Positions 1-12,394 are shown, counted from the stretch's first letter. The stretch: DNA of 64,000 bases from Acanthococcus lagerstroemiae (GCA_031841125.1 CM063109.1:11198321-11262320), one strand, 5' to 3'. The notes: generated by a model not told the origin, from the sequence alone. Numbers and translations: made by a program.

Positions 1-229
1 CATGGCTGGAAGAAAAATAAATTTCCATGGAAAGGTCAATCACTGAACTAAATTGTCACTATGAAGAGCCTTGATTTCGATTCTCACCTCAGAAGTAACG
101 CTCAAAAAAAAACTTTTTTCGTTTATGTGCTAAAGCTCTCGATCAGCTCTTTTTTTGTGATGCTCCAAAGTAACATTTTTTTCGTTAATGTGCCGAAGCA
201 TAGACATGGAAATGTTTTTAAAAAAAAAA

Positions 230-425
230 AACTCGAAGCTCGATTTGAAACCGACCTAATTTGGTGCCTACCTATTTTCATGAGCTGTAAATTTGTACGA
301 ACTCACGACACAACATAACCGCATCAGGCCATCGGCATCTTTTTTTTCGTTTCAAAATTGATTTTGAACATTTTTTGAAGAATTTGGGGGGCTATAGCCC
401 ATTAACCTCCCCCTTGAGTGCACCC
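230..425. repeat. dispersed repeat, similar to 50,945-51,120
   Basis: This stretch and the one near 50,945-51,120 share an ordered set of words: a gaaactcgatttg-like start, a TTTGGTG..CTACCT stretch, CTATTTTCATGA, then a run of G followed by (C)TATAGCC. No reading frame is evident. It looks like an old non-autonomous element whose ends are not clear. The rest of 1-3,400 is AT-rich sequence in which no gene or element was recognised. Confidence 0.4.
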
Positions 426-3400
426 TGGATTTTATAATTCGTTCTCGTTAGTGCCTTCGCGTATTCTAGTTTTTAGTTTATAATTCTTACCATCAAATTT
501 ACCTAACCGTTTCGAACCAAAAAATTAAATTTTATGTAGTAAAAAATAGATAGGTGATTTTGATTCTTCACTTTTTTTATTTATTTGTTAACTTTGAATA
601 ACCAATTCTGTTTCAGCACTGAGCCTGGCAAGGTGAAGGTATCAATACTTTTGAACACCTAATCAATACTAATCGATACTTGTTTTGTTCGATACTTGAC
701 ACCCCTACCCCAGGATCACTAATTTAGAAAAATTAAAATCTAACCTCAGTTCACGTTGGATATTATGACATACTCCATTACTGGGAAATTTTGCCCGAAT
801 GCTCGATTTGTATTGTCAATTCTTGATTCAATGTCCATGAAGACACTTTTAATTTTGTAACTAAAATGGTGATGAAATTAATTAATGATGACCATTTTTT
901 CATAAAGCGACATGTCTTGTTATCGTAATTTGCATTCTCGATTTAACGTGAAAGGAAAATGAGAGTAAGTTTTCTTCAATATTTAATGCGAGTACTCGGT
1001 GAATATGCAAGTCCATTAGTGCATTTGTACATGAAAAATCAAACTGTCCTTGCTGATCGCAAATTAATTTAATAAATTGGAAGGTGAAATTAGACTCTTT
1101 CGTATTTCTTTCTATTTTATGTCGTTACCACTGATCTGGCATAACAATTTTTTAAATTTTTTTAGGGGATAAAATCAACAAAAATGAAAAGTTAGAATTA
1201 TTTTTTTGGAACTGAAATTCAATACAGTAATGTTTACGCTATCATACGTACTAATAATTTTAGCAAATGATTCAAAATTCAATGTTTCGTAGATTTCTGA
1301 AGCTTATGTTATTTATATCCGGCCCTCCCCTACGTACTTACTTAAGTTCAAGTAGATTTCGAAATTCGAGTTCTTCGGAGCACCGTGTTATATTTTTGTG
1401 TCGTAATGCGACACATACAATACAAAATGAAAACGAAAAAAAAAGGGGGGTGATAATACGCCAGCGAACGAATCCATTTTACTAACGAGCTAGACGATGG
1501 TTTTATAATAATTTATACTTACACAATGGCTCCCTCGCTCTCACTCTCTTTCTCGGTCGGTGGAAATGTAAAAAGCGTCGGTCGCAATTTTATTATTAGA
1601 TATTACAAATGACAAATTTTCCCTTATTACGTTGGGAAACAGCGATGGGCGTGCGGCCCAGCGTGAGCAGCTGGGGAAAATACCCCGATTAATGAAACAT
1701 TTTAGTCACTTCGAACTCGCAGACATAGGTGGTCCGAAGCCGAACATATAGGTTGTATAGCTTTTTCCTTTTCGAAACAAAAAATCGAGTTCATAACGCT
1801 GAAATGTAAATTTACTGGAGTTGGAATAGAAGTTAATTTTCATTTAGAATATAGATATAGCTGGAGTCGAAGAACTCATCGAGCTACATGTTTGTGCGGA
1901 GAGTCTATCGAAAAGGGTAAGAAGGTTTTGAAAGTGTTCGACTAACTTTCAGCCGAACAGATTTGAAGTAATTCTGACAACCCTGTAAGTCGAAGTAAAT
2001 CTAAAGCGGGTATAACTTTGTGACAACAGGAAGACAGAATGAAAACGATGATTGGAAAAGGAGCTTTGATGTTAGCAGCTCAGCATTAATTACATTTTGA
2101 AGGACATTAACGAATGACCAAAAGTGTGGTTACTAGTTACTAGTGGGTAGAGATGAGGGAGCAGTTACCCTCTTGGAATGCTTCCTGTCTCAGTTTAAAT
2201 TGTGTCAGAGGAATTGTTTTTGAGAACAAATGGAACAGATCTTAACCCCTCTCGTATGTCTGCAGATCCCAGGTAGGAAAGTAGAGAAGTCAATAAAATT
2301 CAGTGCAATATTGGATAAAATCGAGAATCTAGGTATTTGAAAACCTCGCCCTTTGAGAAAATGCTGGTCCTTCAAATATGCCCGAGCCTGGAGGAAAATC
2401 TCCTCTTTTCCCCTCTCTTGTCAGGCCTGACTGATAACACGGCAAAATAATAGCGAGATACTGGCTTAACAAATCTTGATGAATCTAAATTCTAAAAGTT
2501 TTACCAAGTCCTCATGAAAACTGAACGAGTTGTAATCAATCTTAACAGAACTGTAACGAACAGTCGTCGAAATATTGAGTAGTCAATACGTCAATAATCA
2601 GAATATAGACTGTCATAAATTGTAACCTCATACTATGTGCATAGATGTTGTACTATTCTTGTATACGCACAGAATGAGGTCGGGCAAACCGTAGTCTTAA
2701 AAATGTGTTTTGCCTTTATTTTGCGCAGCAATTGATTTATAATAATCGTAACAACAGTAAGGGTTAAAATGTCATAGATTAATATATTCTCCATTTCCTG
2801 AAAAATTTACATTTCTAGACTTGCATAATTTATACTTGCCACACCTCAATCCCCTGTGCTTAAAACATACCCAGACTTCTAAATGATATTTTTTCTTTCG
2901 TTTTTCTTCTATTTTGTACCCCACGGTTTTCTTAATTTTTAAATATTTCCCTCTGAAATTCTCCACCTATAGAACTACTCAATTTCCCAGTTCTTTAAGG
3001 GTAGAAGAATCGCTGCTCTAGAGTACTATAGTAATTTTGGGACTTCGTTCTCTGATGCTACAAGTAGGAAAATCCCATTGCCTTGAAACTATTTTGAAAC
3101 TTGTAAACAATTCTTATTTTTATTTAGTCCAACACAGACATGAAATATTTACCGCAGTTTAGGAGATAGTAGGCATAGGAAATTTCAAAGTCATAAAGTG
3201 AAAAATAGTACAGTATTTCCTCAGACCGCGATAACAAGAAAAGTCGGTGGAGCGACTCCGCAATTCACGTGCTCGTTTTTTATTTTTTTAATAGAAAACT
3301 GGAATATAATTTGAAAAGGTAAACAGGGGACAAAATGATAAACATGCAACCGTGCGTAATTTCCAAAAGTATGATAAAAAAAGAGGTTAATAGCCATGCA

Positions 3401-3465
3401 GAATCATAATAAATAATTTTATATGGTATTTCGAAATTCGAAAACATACTCAATGACCAGAATTG

Positions 3466-3500
3466 TACAATAAAATGCCTTCCAAGCGGTTGAATTTTGT
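3466..3500 (+). promoter_or_regulatory. putative core promoter of paralog 1
   Basis: A TATA-like ACAATAAAA lies about 30 bases before GTCACAC. The same layout occurs in paralog 2 (TTTATAAGG at 15,291 and GTCAC at 15,316). Conservation of the spacing between the two paralogs is the main support; the TCA-type initiator is an inference. Confidence 0.4.
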
Positions 3501-3565
3501 CACACTTCATTGAACGTGTTTTGGAAGTTGTTCTAGCTTAGTTCTCGCGCCTTACTGTGTACAAG
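3498..3565 (+). other. non-coding exon 1 of secreted Cys-rich paralog 1
   Basis: The segment TGAACGTG..TTG.AAGTTGTT through ACAAG/GTGAGAT is shared with 15,317-15,419. In both copies it ends in a good donor, ACAAG|GTGAG, with the intron starting at 3,566. It holds no start codon in frame with the downstream CDS and so is read as 5' UTR. The transcript start is inferred. Confidence 0.55.
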
Positions 3566-3849
3566 GTGAGATCTTTTATTCTTAACTATAGCCTACAGGT
3601 GTAGTTATTCGTTACTTATATTCATTTTATTTATTTATTTTTTTAATTTTTGAAATAAGTCAAGTCGGGCAAGAGCCTTTTCACTTTCTTGAAAGAAATA
3701 ATACTGTTCACGAAAACGCGTTGACTGGTGAACTCAAAATAGTAGAAAATTAAAACAAAAACTCAGAAATTAAGATTAAAATTTTTGTTTTTCTTTTGGA
3801 AGAGATCTAGCGCACTATTCAACCTGATTCTGTACATCACCGTTTGTAA

Positions 3850-4330
3850 ATACTGTTCCGTGTTAAGCTAAATGAAATAAAAATGCTAAAAGTTCAACTT
3901 TCTAGCGAAAAATTTGTAATTTTCAAGATGTTATGTTTTTAAAATAATATTTTAATTTGGAAAACTCAAAATGAGCTGATTCGTGTTGAGTTACATCAAT
4001 GAGAAATTCCAAAAGTGTAACGTTTTTGGTGGAAAATTTATAATTTCAAGATATTTTGTTTTTTGAAATGACACTTTCATCCGGCAGACTCAAAATGAGC
4101 TGAGGTCCGGCTCCAGAATCCTTCTGTGGGGGTAGATTTCTTGTTTTGAAAGAGATAAAAAACACTTCAACCAATATTTTTTCAATTTTTCGAAGACTTT
4201 TAATGCAAATTTTGTTATTTCGGACGGCCAAGGGATATTGATAAGGAAAATTATCCATCGAATGCCCCCTCCCCCCTAAAAGCGGCTATGAATGAGCTAA
4301 GTCGTGTTAACCTGAATGAAGTAAAACGCA
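3850..4330 (+). repeat. imperfect tandem repeat of about 125 bp in intron 1 of paralog 1
   Basis: Units begin near 3,868, 3,995 and (partial) 4,312. Each has an ATGA(A/G)AT..A..CAAAAG-like start, an AATTT.TAATTTTCAAGAT core and an ACTCAAAATGAGCTGA end. One diverged unit of the same kind is visible in intron 1 of paralog 2 near 15,770-15,890, so the repeat predates the gene duplication. Confidence 0.5.
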
Positions 4331-4872
4331 AACAAGCAAAAAATTGCCCATTTTTATCATGAATTTTTCAGTCTCTGTGATGATGAGTAGCCTAAAAGGC
4401 TCTCAAAATTCCATGATGTATTCTACCTTTTCACCAAATGTTTTGAAATTCATGCAATTATGTGAAATATGAAACATTTTCCACGGCTGCAAGTGTTCTA
4501 TACTTATTTTTAGTCGTTCATGAGTTTTTTAACCTAGGATTACATAGTTAACGATATTTTATTTAATATCATAATTAATTATTTATCTAATAAATGTGGG
4601 AAATATAATTTTTTTTCCTTTGGTATTTTCTTTTTGGTTAAATACAATTTTTTTCAAGATATAAGTCCCCGTTAGAAACATTCCTCAGTCCGACTACAAA
4701 GTCAATCTGAAGCAGTAGTATTATATTACTTTTCATTAAAATGCGTACCCTTATTTTATTTTTAATTTACCTGCAATGGATTCAGCAAAAACGATACAAG
4801 GGGGAAAGAAACTACTTTTTAAAAATACAGGAGTTCGTTTTGTGTAACATTTTTATAATTTAAATTCTAAAT

Positions 4873-5270
4873 CAGGATGCCCGGATTTTTTTTTTTTTTT
4901 CTAAAATGAAATTCCCTGACTTTTCCTTAATTTTCCCAGACACGTTTCAAGGCGGTCGAAAAGGTAGCTAAATGAAGTTACAGGGTATGCAAAAATATGT
5001 ACGCAATATACAAATTTTTGCAAATTTATTACGAAGAATAAAAATATAATAATAAAACTAAGTTATAAAAATCAAAAAAACCTGACTAATTTGCATCATT
5101 TCGGCTGCAAGCACTTCAAAGGACAACACATGAGAGTATACTTTTAAAGCTATGCATTATGCTTTTTCCAGAAATATTCTTTAAAATCCCTAACCTTTCC
5201 CTGACTTTTCCAGAATTTTAAGATTCCCTGAATTTTCCAGACTTTCCCGCCTGATTTTTCGGGTGTACCT
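4873..5270. repeat. decayed transposon-like repeat with TTCCCTGACTTTTCC words
   Basis: Repeated TTCCCTGACTTTTCC and CCCTGAATTTTCC words flank an AT-rich core. The ends (GATGCCCGGATTTT and rc of TTTTCGGGTGTACC) look weakly inverted. Similar words recur at 16,900-17,270, where the right end reads GTGGCAGCCCTG. Such sequences are common as non-autonomous DNA elements in arthropod genomes. It lies inside intron 1 of paralog 1. Nothing else was recognised in the intron from 5,270 to 7,650. Confidence 0.4.
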
Positions 5271-7653
5271 TCATTCTTATATTGTCGTTCGCTACTGTTT
5301 TGGAAAAATTTTCTCGAATTAGACGAACGAAATTATTAGTAAAGTTTGAGGCTGAACGGTCGGTCTATTTTAAAGACTTTCAATTTTTTTTCTTATGGTA
5401 TAAAAATTGTGTATTGGAAAGGGTGGGCTGTGGATAAAAGGATCGACTATTACTCAATGCATGACAACTTCAAGTGGTAAATCGCAAAGGAGTCATTGGA
5501 TTCTCATTAAAATGCAAACACGCAACAAAGTATTTTTATTCAGGTACTTAACCAAGGGAAGGGAGCTGTGTTATTGCCAGTACATTCGACCCAAGGAAAT
5601 TCTTAGACAGTATTTGATTCTGATAAAAATAAATTTTGGTCAACTTTTATAGCGATAACAGGTAAGAATACCTGAATATTGTTCCCTCGTTTCCCTCTCA
5701 AAAATGTTACCCTCTCCATCCCCAACTGAAAAAGGCTTTGGGCTACTTTCCATGCTAACAGAGAACAATATTCCTCCGTACCAAGTTCCTCTAGCGCCTA
5801 GTATCTCACACAGGAAGGAGAATTTCCTCTGGCATCCTAGATTTGTGGCCCGCTATCCTGAACATTGTTTACTCTCGTGAAAGACTTTTATTTGTCTTTT
5901 CATTTTAGCAATCCAAAATATTGAATGTTAGTTTTATCAATAAATTCTTGATGAAGACCACTTTATCAAAATTTTGAACAAAATTCAAATTAGTCTCTTT
6001 TTTATTGTTTTTATACAGAGAAGTACCGAAGAGTTTTTTTCTGGTGGGAGATGGAGGGGGGGGGGGGGAATCGTGAACATCCCAACTGACTCAACTCAAA
6101 ATTCCTAAGTATCAAAATTTTTTTGTATTGGCTAAAAAAAAACTTTTGACTTGTTGGATGTTTCTAACTTTTGATCCTTCTACTAAAATTTCCCTACTCC
6201 GATGGAGGCTTCCATGCCTAACTGAAATGGTAAATTTTCCCGACTACTGAGTGAAAAATTCCTACACCCATCGTACCTCCCTGTTTTTATAGAATAAAAA
6301 CCTTTCTTCGCACTTTTTTGTTTTTTACTCAGTGCTTCCGATTAGACTTTGAGAGCCTGTTTCTCCATCTGTCTGAATTGATATCACCATTTTTGTTACC
6401 AACTAAAATATTAAAAAAATTATTTAAGTATTTATCTTTAATTTCTTTTTTCTTTCTATTTTTCTTTATTCTTTTTACATCTGTCAGACCACAAGCCGAG
6501 ATACATCATATTTAGAAAACTGAAAAGTCCTCACACTTTGTCTCCTTTTGATTAGTTGCATTGTTGATCTTTCAAGATTTAAAGTAGATTTGGAAAGGAC
6601 TTTCTTCTTGCTCGTCAATCAGAATATGAACAAAATTAAAGTACATCACTGAATACCTTATTTTTATTAGGCACACCCGAAATAAAAGCAGGGAAGGTCA
6701 AGGTAAACAAATAAAAATACGTTTTTAATTTGCATGTTAATCAATACTTGAAACACAGTCAAAGAAAATTTATTTTTTATTTTATTGGGATCAACACCGT
6801 AAATAAGTTCTCTCGGGAGGGAGGAGGATACGTAGAAACACTGCAGTAAAGTAGTGGCAGATCCCAAAAATTTCGCCTTAGTTTTGACTTAACAAACCAA
6901 AGAAGAAGAAAAAAAGAAAAAGAGAGAGACGGATCGAGAATGTTTAATTTGCAACCAAATTTTTTTTTAAAGAAAATAAATTGGATCTGAAATTTTAGTT
7001 GACAAGCTCTGAAGACTTACTTTTCCTTTGGTTCGGAGGAAGAATATCAACTTCCTTCAACTGTTTGGTGTACTTAAAATTCGTTTTGAAGTCACATAAA
7101 ATTAAGGTGGTATATGAAAACAGACTAATTTTCACTATAGTAAACCAAATCTGAATTAAAAATTTGCCGATTTTGTAATCGAAATATTTTTTAATTGAAA
7201 AAAAAAAAATTATATAAAATGAAAAATTCAAATAAACACTTTCAATTGGCCGACTGTCAAATTATTGGGCGGGGGTGTTTCAAATCCCCATGTCCCCCTA
7301 TAGTTTCGTCCCTGATAATAATGTACTTATTGCTGACATTTCATGAAATAAGATAGCATCGTAAATACAACCAACTTCTGTAAATACGCGATCAATTTTC
7401 AAATTTGAATGGCCAAAATGCCTAAAAAGGTTACCAAATGTACTGAAATTAGAAGGAACAGAAAAAAACACGGTTATATTTCTAATTTTTGACAATTTTC
7501 TTTAGTAAACACAGAATTCTTTAGGTAGATTTAGGAGATGTAAATAATTTACTCAACCTTATGCATTAATTTCACCGCGAATTTTCACTATCTTTTCGTC
7601 TTATTTTACGATGAAAGGCAAACTACGTAATTTTTTTTCTTCAAATTTTACAG

Positions 7654-7711
7654 GTTCACTAACATAAGTTGATTCCTGCTTCAAAAATCAGGACAAATTC
7701 AGACGACAAAA
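7654..7711 (+). other. 5' UTR part of exon 2, paralog 1
   Basis: The acceptor TTTTACAG ends at 7,653. It is followed by GTTCACTAACATAAGTTGA, which is identical at 18,601 in paralog 2. Homology between the copies continues for more than 300 bases upstream in the intron (7,320-7,650 against 18,306-18,600). Confidence 0.6.
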
Positions 7712-7894
7712 ATGAAAATTTTCACGGCTATTCTTGCGTTTATGATGGCAGTTACGCTATGTTTTCTTCAGATATCATTTGTTTCGACTGTAGGTCAAAG
7801 CTGTGATCCCAATTCTTCAAACTGTACTTCTGGAGAAACATGCAGTCCTGTCAATAACACATGCGTCCAGCAGTCAAGTACAACAACCAACTGA
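7712..7894 (+). CDS. small secreted four-cysteine protein, paralog 1
   Basis: A 60-residue precursor. Residues 1-26 form a classic signal peptide (lysine at 2, hydrophobic core with a single Cys17, then QIS.VST). The mature part is about 32 residues, rich in Ser, Thr and Asn, with four cysteines at 31, 38, 44 and 51 in the pattern C-x6-C-x5-C-x6-C, enough for two disulfides. The start is the first ATG after the exon 2 acceptor, in an AAAATGA context shared with paralog 2. The paralog at 18,662 keeps the signal peptide and module spacing but little else. The protein family is not recognised. Secretion is a strong inference. A salivary or other extracellular effector or defence peptide is possible, but nothing proves it. 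Confidence 0.7.
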   Translation: MKIFTAILAFMMAVTLCFLQISFVSTVGQSCDPNSSNCTSGETCSPVNNTCVQQSSTTTN

Positions 7895-8219
7895 ATTAAA
7901 TTAGTCAAGTTCATAAAACAAGCACCAATAGTTTTCATAAAGATAAATGATAAAGATTACCATGGTCAAGTAAATGCAACATTTTCATGTATAGTTTCAT
8001 GCGTAGACATTTCTACGCACTCGTACATAGTAAAAGGTAATGACTTTTCCGTTTCCTTCAAATAACTAAAAGAATGTTGTATACGTTCTACGTTGCCCTA
8101 AAAACATTTATATTATGATGAATTCTGTAATCACTACTGTTCAATATAACACTGAGGTGCGCTAATTACTATATCACTGAGTAGAGATAAGTTACATTTC
8201 CTATTTTTCAATTTTTCAG
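7895..8219 (+). other. 3' UTR and probable last intron, paralog 1
   Basis: Directly after the stop, TTCATAAAACAAGCAC..AGTTTTCATAAA matches the sequence after the paralog 2 stop (18,915-18,950). A donor-like AAAAG|GTAATG lies near 8,035, and TTTTTCAG ends at 8,219. From about 8,080 the sequence is homologous to 22,760-22,930, where TTGCCCT.AAAACA is shared. Confidence 0.45.
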
Positions 8220-8365
8220 GTAACTCTGTAACGATAATCTTAACAAATATCATGTATCCATTGGATAATCTGTTAGTTCTCGCTTTTCATGCGGTAGTAT
8301 ACAAGTATCTTAAATATGATTCTAAGTATATTGAACACTTAATAAACCTTCTTCGTTTTCGTCGT
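8220..8365 (+). other. probable terminal 3' UTR exon, paralog 1
   Basis: Shares ATAATCTTAAC.AATATCAT and the end CTTAATAAACCTTCTTC with 22,930-23,145. AATAAA at 8,341-8,346 is a good polyadenylation signal. Homology runs on to about 8,450 past the presumed cleavage site, showing that this was part of the duplicated genomic block. Confidence 0.5.
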
Positions 8366-8802
8366 AGGCAGTGTTTATTGAAAAACGTACGTGAATATTT
8401 TCCCTAGCATTGGAAATTTGTGTCACGAACGAGGGAACTTCGGCAATAATTGACGCCGTCACTTCAGAAAAGACATATACGAAGAAAGTTACTTTCTTGA
8501 AAACAAAGGTTGAAGTTTGTAGACACTGGGTGACAGCTCACAGTGGGCAATTCTCTTTACGCCGACCGTTATGCAATGGAAATAATAATAAAGAAGTTCT
8601 GCGCGACGTTTCTTAAAGGTGAGAAAAATGTTTTGTAAAAGTAGAGAAGACAGGTCTGGCAACCGACATGGTTGCCAACCTAATAAGAAGTATGCTGAAG
8701 AGAAGCATCATTAGCTCTTATCAACAATACTTCGTAAAAAAATTATGTTTCCCAAGTGGTTCAGACTTCAGCTGAAAGGCCGACCCTAGTACTAGGTCGC
8801 CA

Positions 8803-10364
8803 CAGTGTTGCCAGACGTGCTGAGATCTCAGCACATGTGATGAATTTTGAAAAATATCCGCAGTGCTTCAAAAATATGTGCGGATATTTCGTTAACTGCT
8901 AATTTTTCAGGTTGGGAAATTAACATTGCCTTGGTAGCGCTAGTGTAACACACTAACACAAACTAAGTAACGCTCAACACATTGGAAACGTCTGGGGGAT
9001 TATTTCAGCTTCCCTATTCTTCTACATCAAAAATCGTGATTTTCAATTTCACGTAATTTCATTTAAAAAATGTCCATGGAAGTACTTCTTTTTTATCCTG
9101 ATAGCTCAATGCTATTGCTGAAATTATTTCAATCAACTTTCTTTCAAAAACGATTTTTATAACACGCCAAAGAGGTTCAAAGATCATTCCTTTTACACTT
9201 TTTTATATGGATGAGTTAAATTATCCCCCAGTTGTAGAGGTAGGGCTACCAACATAGTATTTTTGGTAAAATTCCTAATGCCAATCAGTTAACATACTCG
9301 TAAATCTCGCCCTGAATTTTCGTTGTTTTGTTTACCCACCAGGTGTACCTACACCTACAACTGTAAAATGTGAATTTGTGAGTATTGAGTGGGAAAATTT
9401 GTATTTTTATGATCTGGTAACTTCGAGAGGTGAAATTGTGACCTTCGGTAAAGAAACGTCTACGTCTGTAAGTCCGTCAAAATCATGATTTTACAGGAGA
9501 GCGTTTTCAAGATAATGTGCCTATAAATTCGGTTTCTATAAGGTACCATTTCAGACGTCAAAATAATGATTTTAGGGTACTTTTAAGTTCTACTGTTCTT
9601 TAATCTATAACTCTATATACTATGTTGACCGTGTTGGCATTTCTAATTTTGAAGACTACCAACTAGGTTAATATATTTATTGATTTCTATAATCGTATTA
9701 TTATAGTAAAAGAAAAATCAAATCATAAATAAATAACTGGAAATCAAAAAACTATTCTTGAAAACTTATGTTTAGAGTGTAGCCTTGTATGGATGTGAAA
9801 CTTGGACCATAGGAAAACCAGAGAAGAGAAGGATCGAAGCTATAGGCGGACACTTAGCATCAAATGGATGGATATGGTAAGAAATGAGGAAGTAATTGAC
9901 AGAGTAGGAAGTAAAAATGGATAGTTAGAATTGTCTCAAGAAAAGGAGAGATAAACTAACAGGGCATAACTTGAGGCACCCAGGGATAATATCGCTAATG
10001 CTAGAAGGAAGAATGGAAGGAAAGAATTGGTTGGGTCGGCAAAGATTCCAGGATGTTCAAACAATAATCAAGTATGTCAAATGTGTAAGTGTTATAATGG
10101 AATGTAAGAACTCGTACACGATAGAGAGAAATGAAGAGTTGCATCAGACCTGTCGTAAGATTGATAACCTCATCATCATCAAAAGAAAAAGGTCAATTTA
10201 TTCGCTGAGATTCACCCTGTTTTACTATAAAATATCGATATCATGAAATAATAAATGATTTAACAAATAAAGAACAAAAAAATTTAGTGTGTAATTTTTC
10301 CCCTACTGCGGAAATTTTTTGGAGTCTCATTGCTGAAATTCGAGATTTTCATCTGGCAATACTG
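8803..10364. mobile_element. hAT-type element with TIRs and 8-bp target duplication
   Basis: The left end is CAGTGTTGCCAGACG and the right end in reverse complement is CAGTATTGCCAGATG. The flanks are GGTCGCCA (8,795-8,802) and GGTTGCCA (10,365-10,372), a 7/8 match. Starting CAG and an 8-bp duplication are hallmarks of hAT elements. The interior shows no transposase; it carries a LINE 3' end at 9,775-10,190. Confidence 0.7.
9775..10190 (+). mobile_element. LINE 3' end (C-terminal RT region), degenerate
   Basis: Pieces in different frames read Y/LYGCETWTIGKPEKRRIEA, RTLSIKWMDMVRNEEVIDRVGS and GHNLRHPG..SLMLEGRMEGK, the usual region after the reverse transcriptase palm in RTE/CR1-like endonuclease-RT LINEs. 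The fragment ends in CATCATCATCA, a short tandem tail of the kind seen in RTE-type elements. It is 5'-truncated and broken by stops and frameshifts. Confidence 0.7.
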
Positions 10365-10418
10365 GGTTGCCAAGCGACTTAAGCTTGTTTTTGTTTATGT
10401 TGAGAACTAGGTTTGCAG

Positions 10419-11116
10419 CAGTGTTGCCATGTGGATGGAAAAATCCACCCTGGAGTGGATTTTTTGAAATGGGTGGATTTTCGACCCTCCCGGTGGATTT
10501 TAACTCAACTTATACCACCGCACCTATAGAATTAATATCACTAAAGCATTTCTGCCGTGATATGGGATTTTGACTTATTTCCATCCAAAAATGTCCAGGA
10601 AAAAGCACCTAAAGCTCACGCGTGTTAGGATCTTCTTCCAGGAGATTCTCAAGTGTACATAGGTCGAAATCCCGTATCACAGCAGATTTGTTTACATTGA
10701 AAACGGAAAACCGTGTGGTTTGCCTCAACGTGAGTACACATTTTTGAATCGGGGGCCCAATTTTGAAAAATTCTACTTTTTACGCTCTTTCCAACAATAC
10801 TAATACCTCATTTTGTTTACAAATGTTGGTTGGTTCCTTTATGCTGAATAGCGTCCATTTCTGCTCTTTATTAAATTACACACAGTATTGGAAGAAAAAT
10901 TTATGAAAAAATACTGACAAGAAAGAAAAATGAACCAATATACTAAATTATCAATGCGGATTCAGTTGCAACATTAATTAAAGGCGCTGAATGCTTTGTA
11001 TTTTGATAATGTAGAAGAAAATAGTATAATTTCTTCAATGGTGGATTTTTTTGCTCCGGGTGGATTTTTTTAACAAGCTGGCGGTGGATTTTTGAGATTT
11101 TCACCTGGCAACACTG
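10419..11116. mobile_element. hAT MITE, 698 bp, perfect 8-bp target duplication
   Basis: TIRs are CAGTGTTGCCATGTG (left) and CAGTGTTGCCAGGTG (right, reverse complement). The flanking GTTTGCAG at 10,411-10,418 and 11,117-11,124 is identical. The sub-terminal parts repeat GTGGATTTTT several times. There is no coding capacity. It shares its terminal 11 bases with the 8,803 element and so may be mobilised by the same transposase. Confidence 0.8.
10726..10859 (-). repeat. inverted copy of 11,867-12,000
   Basis: About 134 bases inside the 10,419 MITE match the reverse complement of 11,867-12,000 at over 90 percent by eye, including TACTTTTTACGCTCTTTCCAA and the end GCTGAATAGCGTCCAT. It seems to be a nested fragment of the 11,866 element. 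Confidence 0.65.
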
Positions 11117-11270
11117 GTTTGCAGATGGCGAGAACAATAATGCTATAAGCGAGAAACACACTCTTTTTTGTGCCCCGCTGTTAGAAAGAAAAAAAAAACT
11201 TTTTGAAAGGACAAAATTGTTGATGTCTAGTCGTATTTGGAAGTCTGTTTATATATGAGTAGTTTCAATA

Positions 11271-11537
11271 CATGGGCAAAGCTAGAACTTTTTTCAGGAG
11301 GGGGCAAAAAGGTAGAATTTGTGCAGGTGCAAGTCGCTGCTTTGCTATCAATGTGGCACCAGTCACACATTTTCGTTGTCTAGCGTCTTGGCCTCTAGGC
11401 ACATCCTATTTTCTGCAAATTTTATTCAGTTGACTTTGAATATTCGAAAATAATCTTGTGAGCATTGGAACATAATTTTTTTTCAAAATCCAGGGGGGGC
11501 AATTGCCTCCCCTTGCCCCTCGCTAGCTACGCCCATG
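11271..11537. mobile_element. hAT-like MITE, 267 bp
   Basis: The left end is CATGGGCAAAGCTAG and the right end in reverse complement is CATGGGCGTAGCTAGC. The flanks TTTCAATA (11,263-11,270) and TTTTAATA (11,538-11,545) match 7/8. The G-run and C-run near each end (AGGAGGGGG, GGGGGGCAATTGCCTCCCC) are typical of this kind of arthropod repeat. Confidence 0.6.
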
Positions 11538-11864
11538 TTTTAATATACATGAACACACTTCCAAATACTACAAGGTATCAATTTGTCATTTCAAAAAGGG
11601 CATATAATTTTTTTCCCAGCAGTGGAACGAAAAAAAAGAGTGCGCTTCTCAGTTATAGCAACATTTAGTACAAGCATACAGTCACCGGAACCAAAAATCT
11701 CTTGACGAGCTCTCCTTCTTCAAAAATTTTATTGGCTTGCCAACTGTTGAACGCGACTTTGAGCTGTGTAATCAAGGTATGAGGCTCCGCAAGATCTCAT
11801 TTGCCAGATACTGATGCGCAGAATCCGATGAAAGTGTAAAAGGGGCATATACTACATAGTACGT

Positions 11865-12122
11865 ATATGGACACTATTCAGCATCAGAGAACCAACCAAC
11901 ATTATGTAAACAAAATGAGTTATTAGTATCGTTGGAAAGAGCGTAAAAAGTAGAATTTTTCAAAATTGGGTCCCCCATTCAAAAATGTGTACTCACGTTG
12001 GAAAAAGCTTATTAGTGAACGCTATGTCATATAGTTTCTACATGGCTCTTGAACTTCGAATCACGTGTTCTCAAAAAACAGATTTTGCTGGTTGATTTCC
12101 TTACGCTGAATAGCGTCCATAT
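11865..12122. mobile_element. small TIR element (MITE), about 257 bp
   Basis: The left end reads ATATGGACACTATTCAGC and the right end in reverse complement reads ATATGGACGCTATTCAGC, continuing with AAccAACCAnCA in both. TA dinucleotides flank the ends, compatible with a Tc1/mariner-type MITE. There is no open frame. Confidence 0.55.
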
Positions 12123-12394
12123 GTCCATCAATTGTTTGTATGTTATAAGCACAAAAAATAATAATTTTCTGTTGCAAAGTTTAGATTTCAGGCCTGATTA
12201 TGACAAATCTGATGAATATCCGAACTGAACGACCTAAAAGATCCCTATTTTACCGCTCTTGACTATCCACTCTGAAAGATTTGACCTCTTTACAAAAGCA
12301 AAATTTTATTTTAGGGCTGAAATAAGGATCTGATCAAAAATATATTGCAATATTTGAAATTAGCCATCCAACAAACTAAGGAGTTACCGTAAGA

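Noticed and set aside
6055..6070. Long poly-G and poly-C runs (also near 13,990, 23,820, 28,235, 48,840, 51,090, 51,315)
   Set aside because: Frequent, scattered and tied to decayed repeats; no consistent context to suggest a function such as a regulated G-quadruplex.
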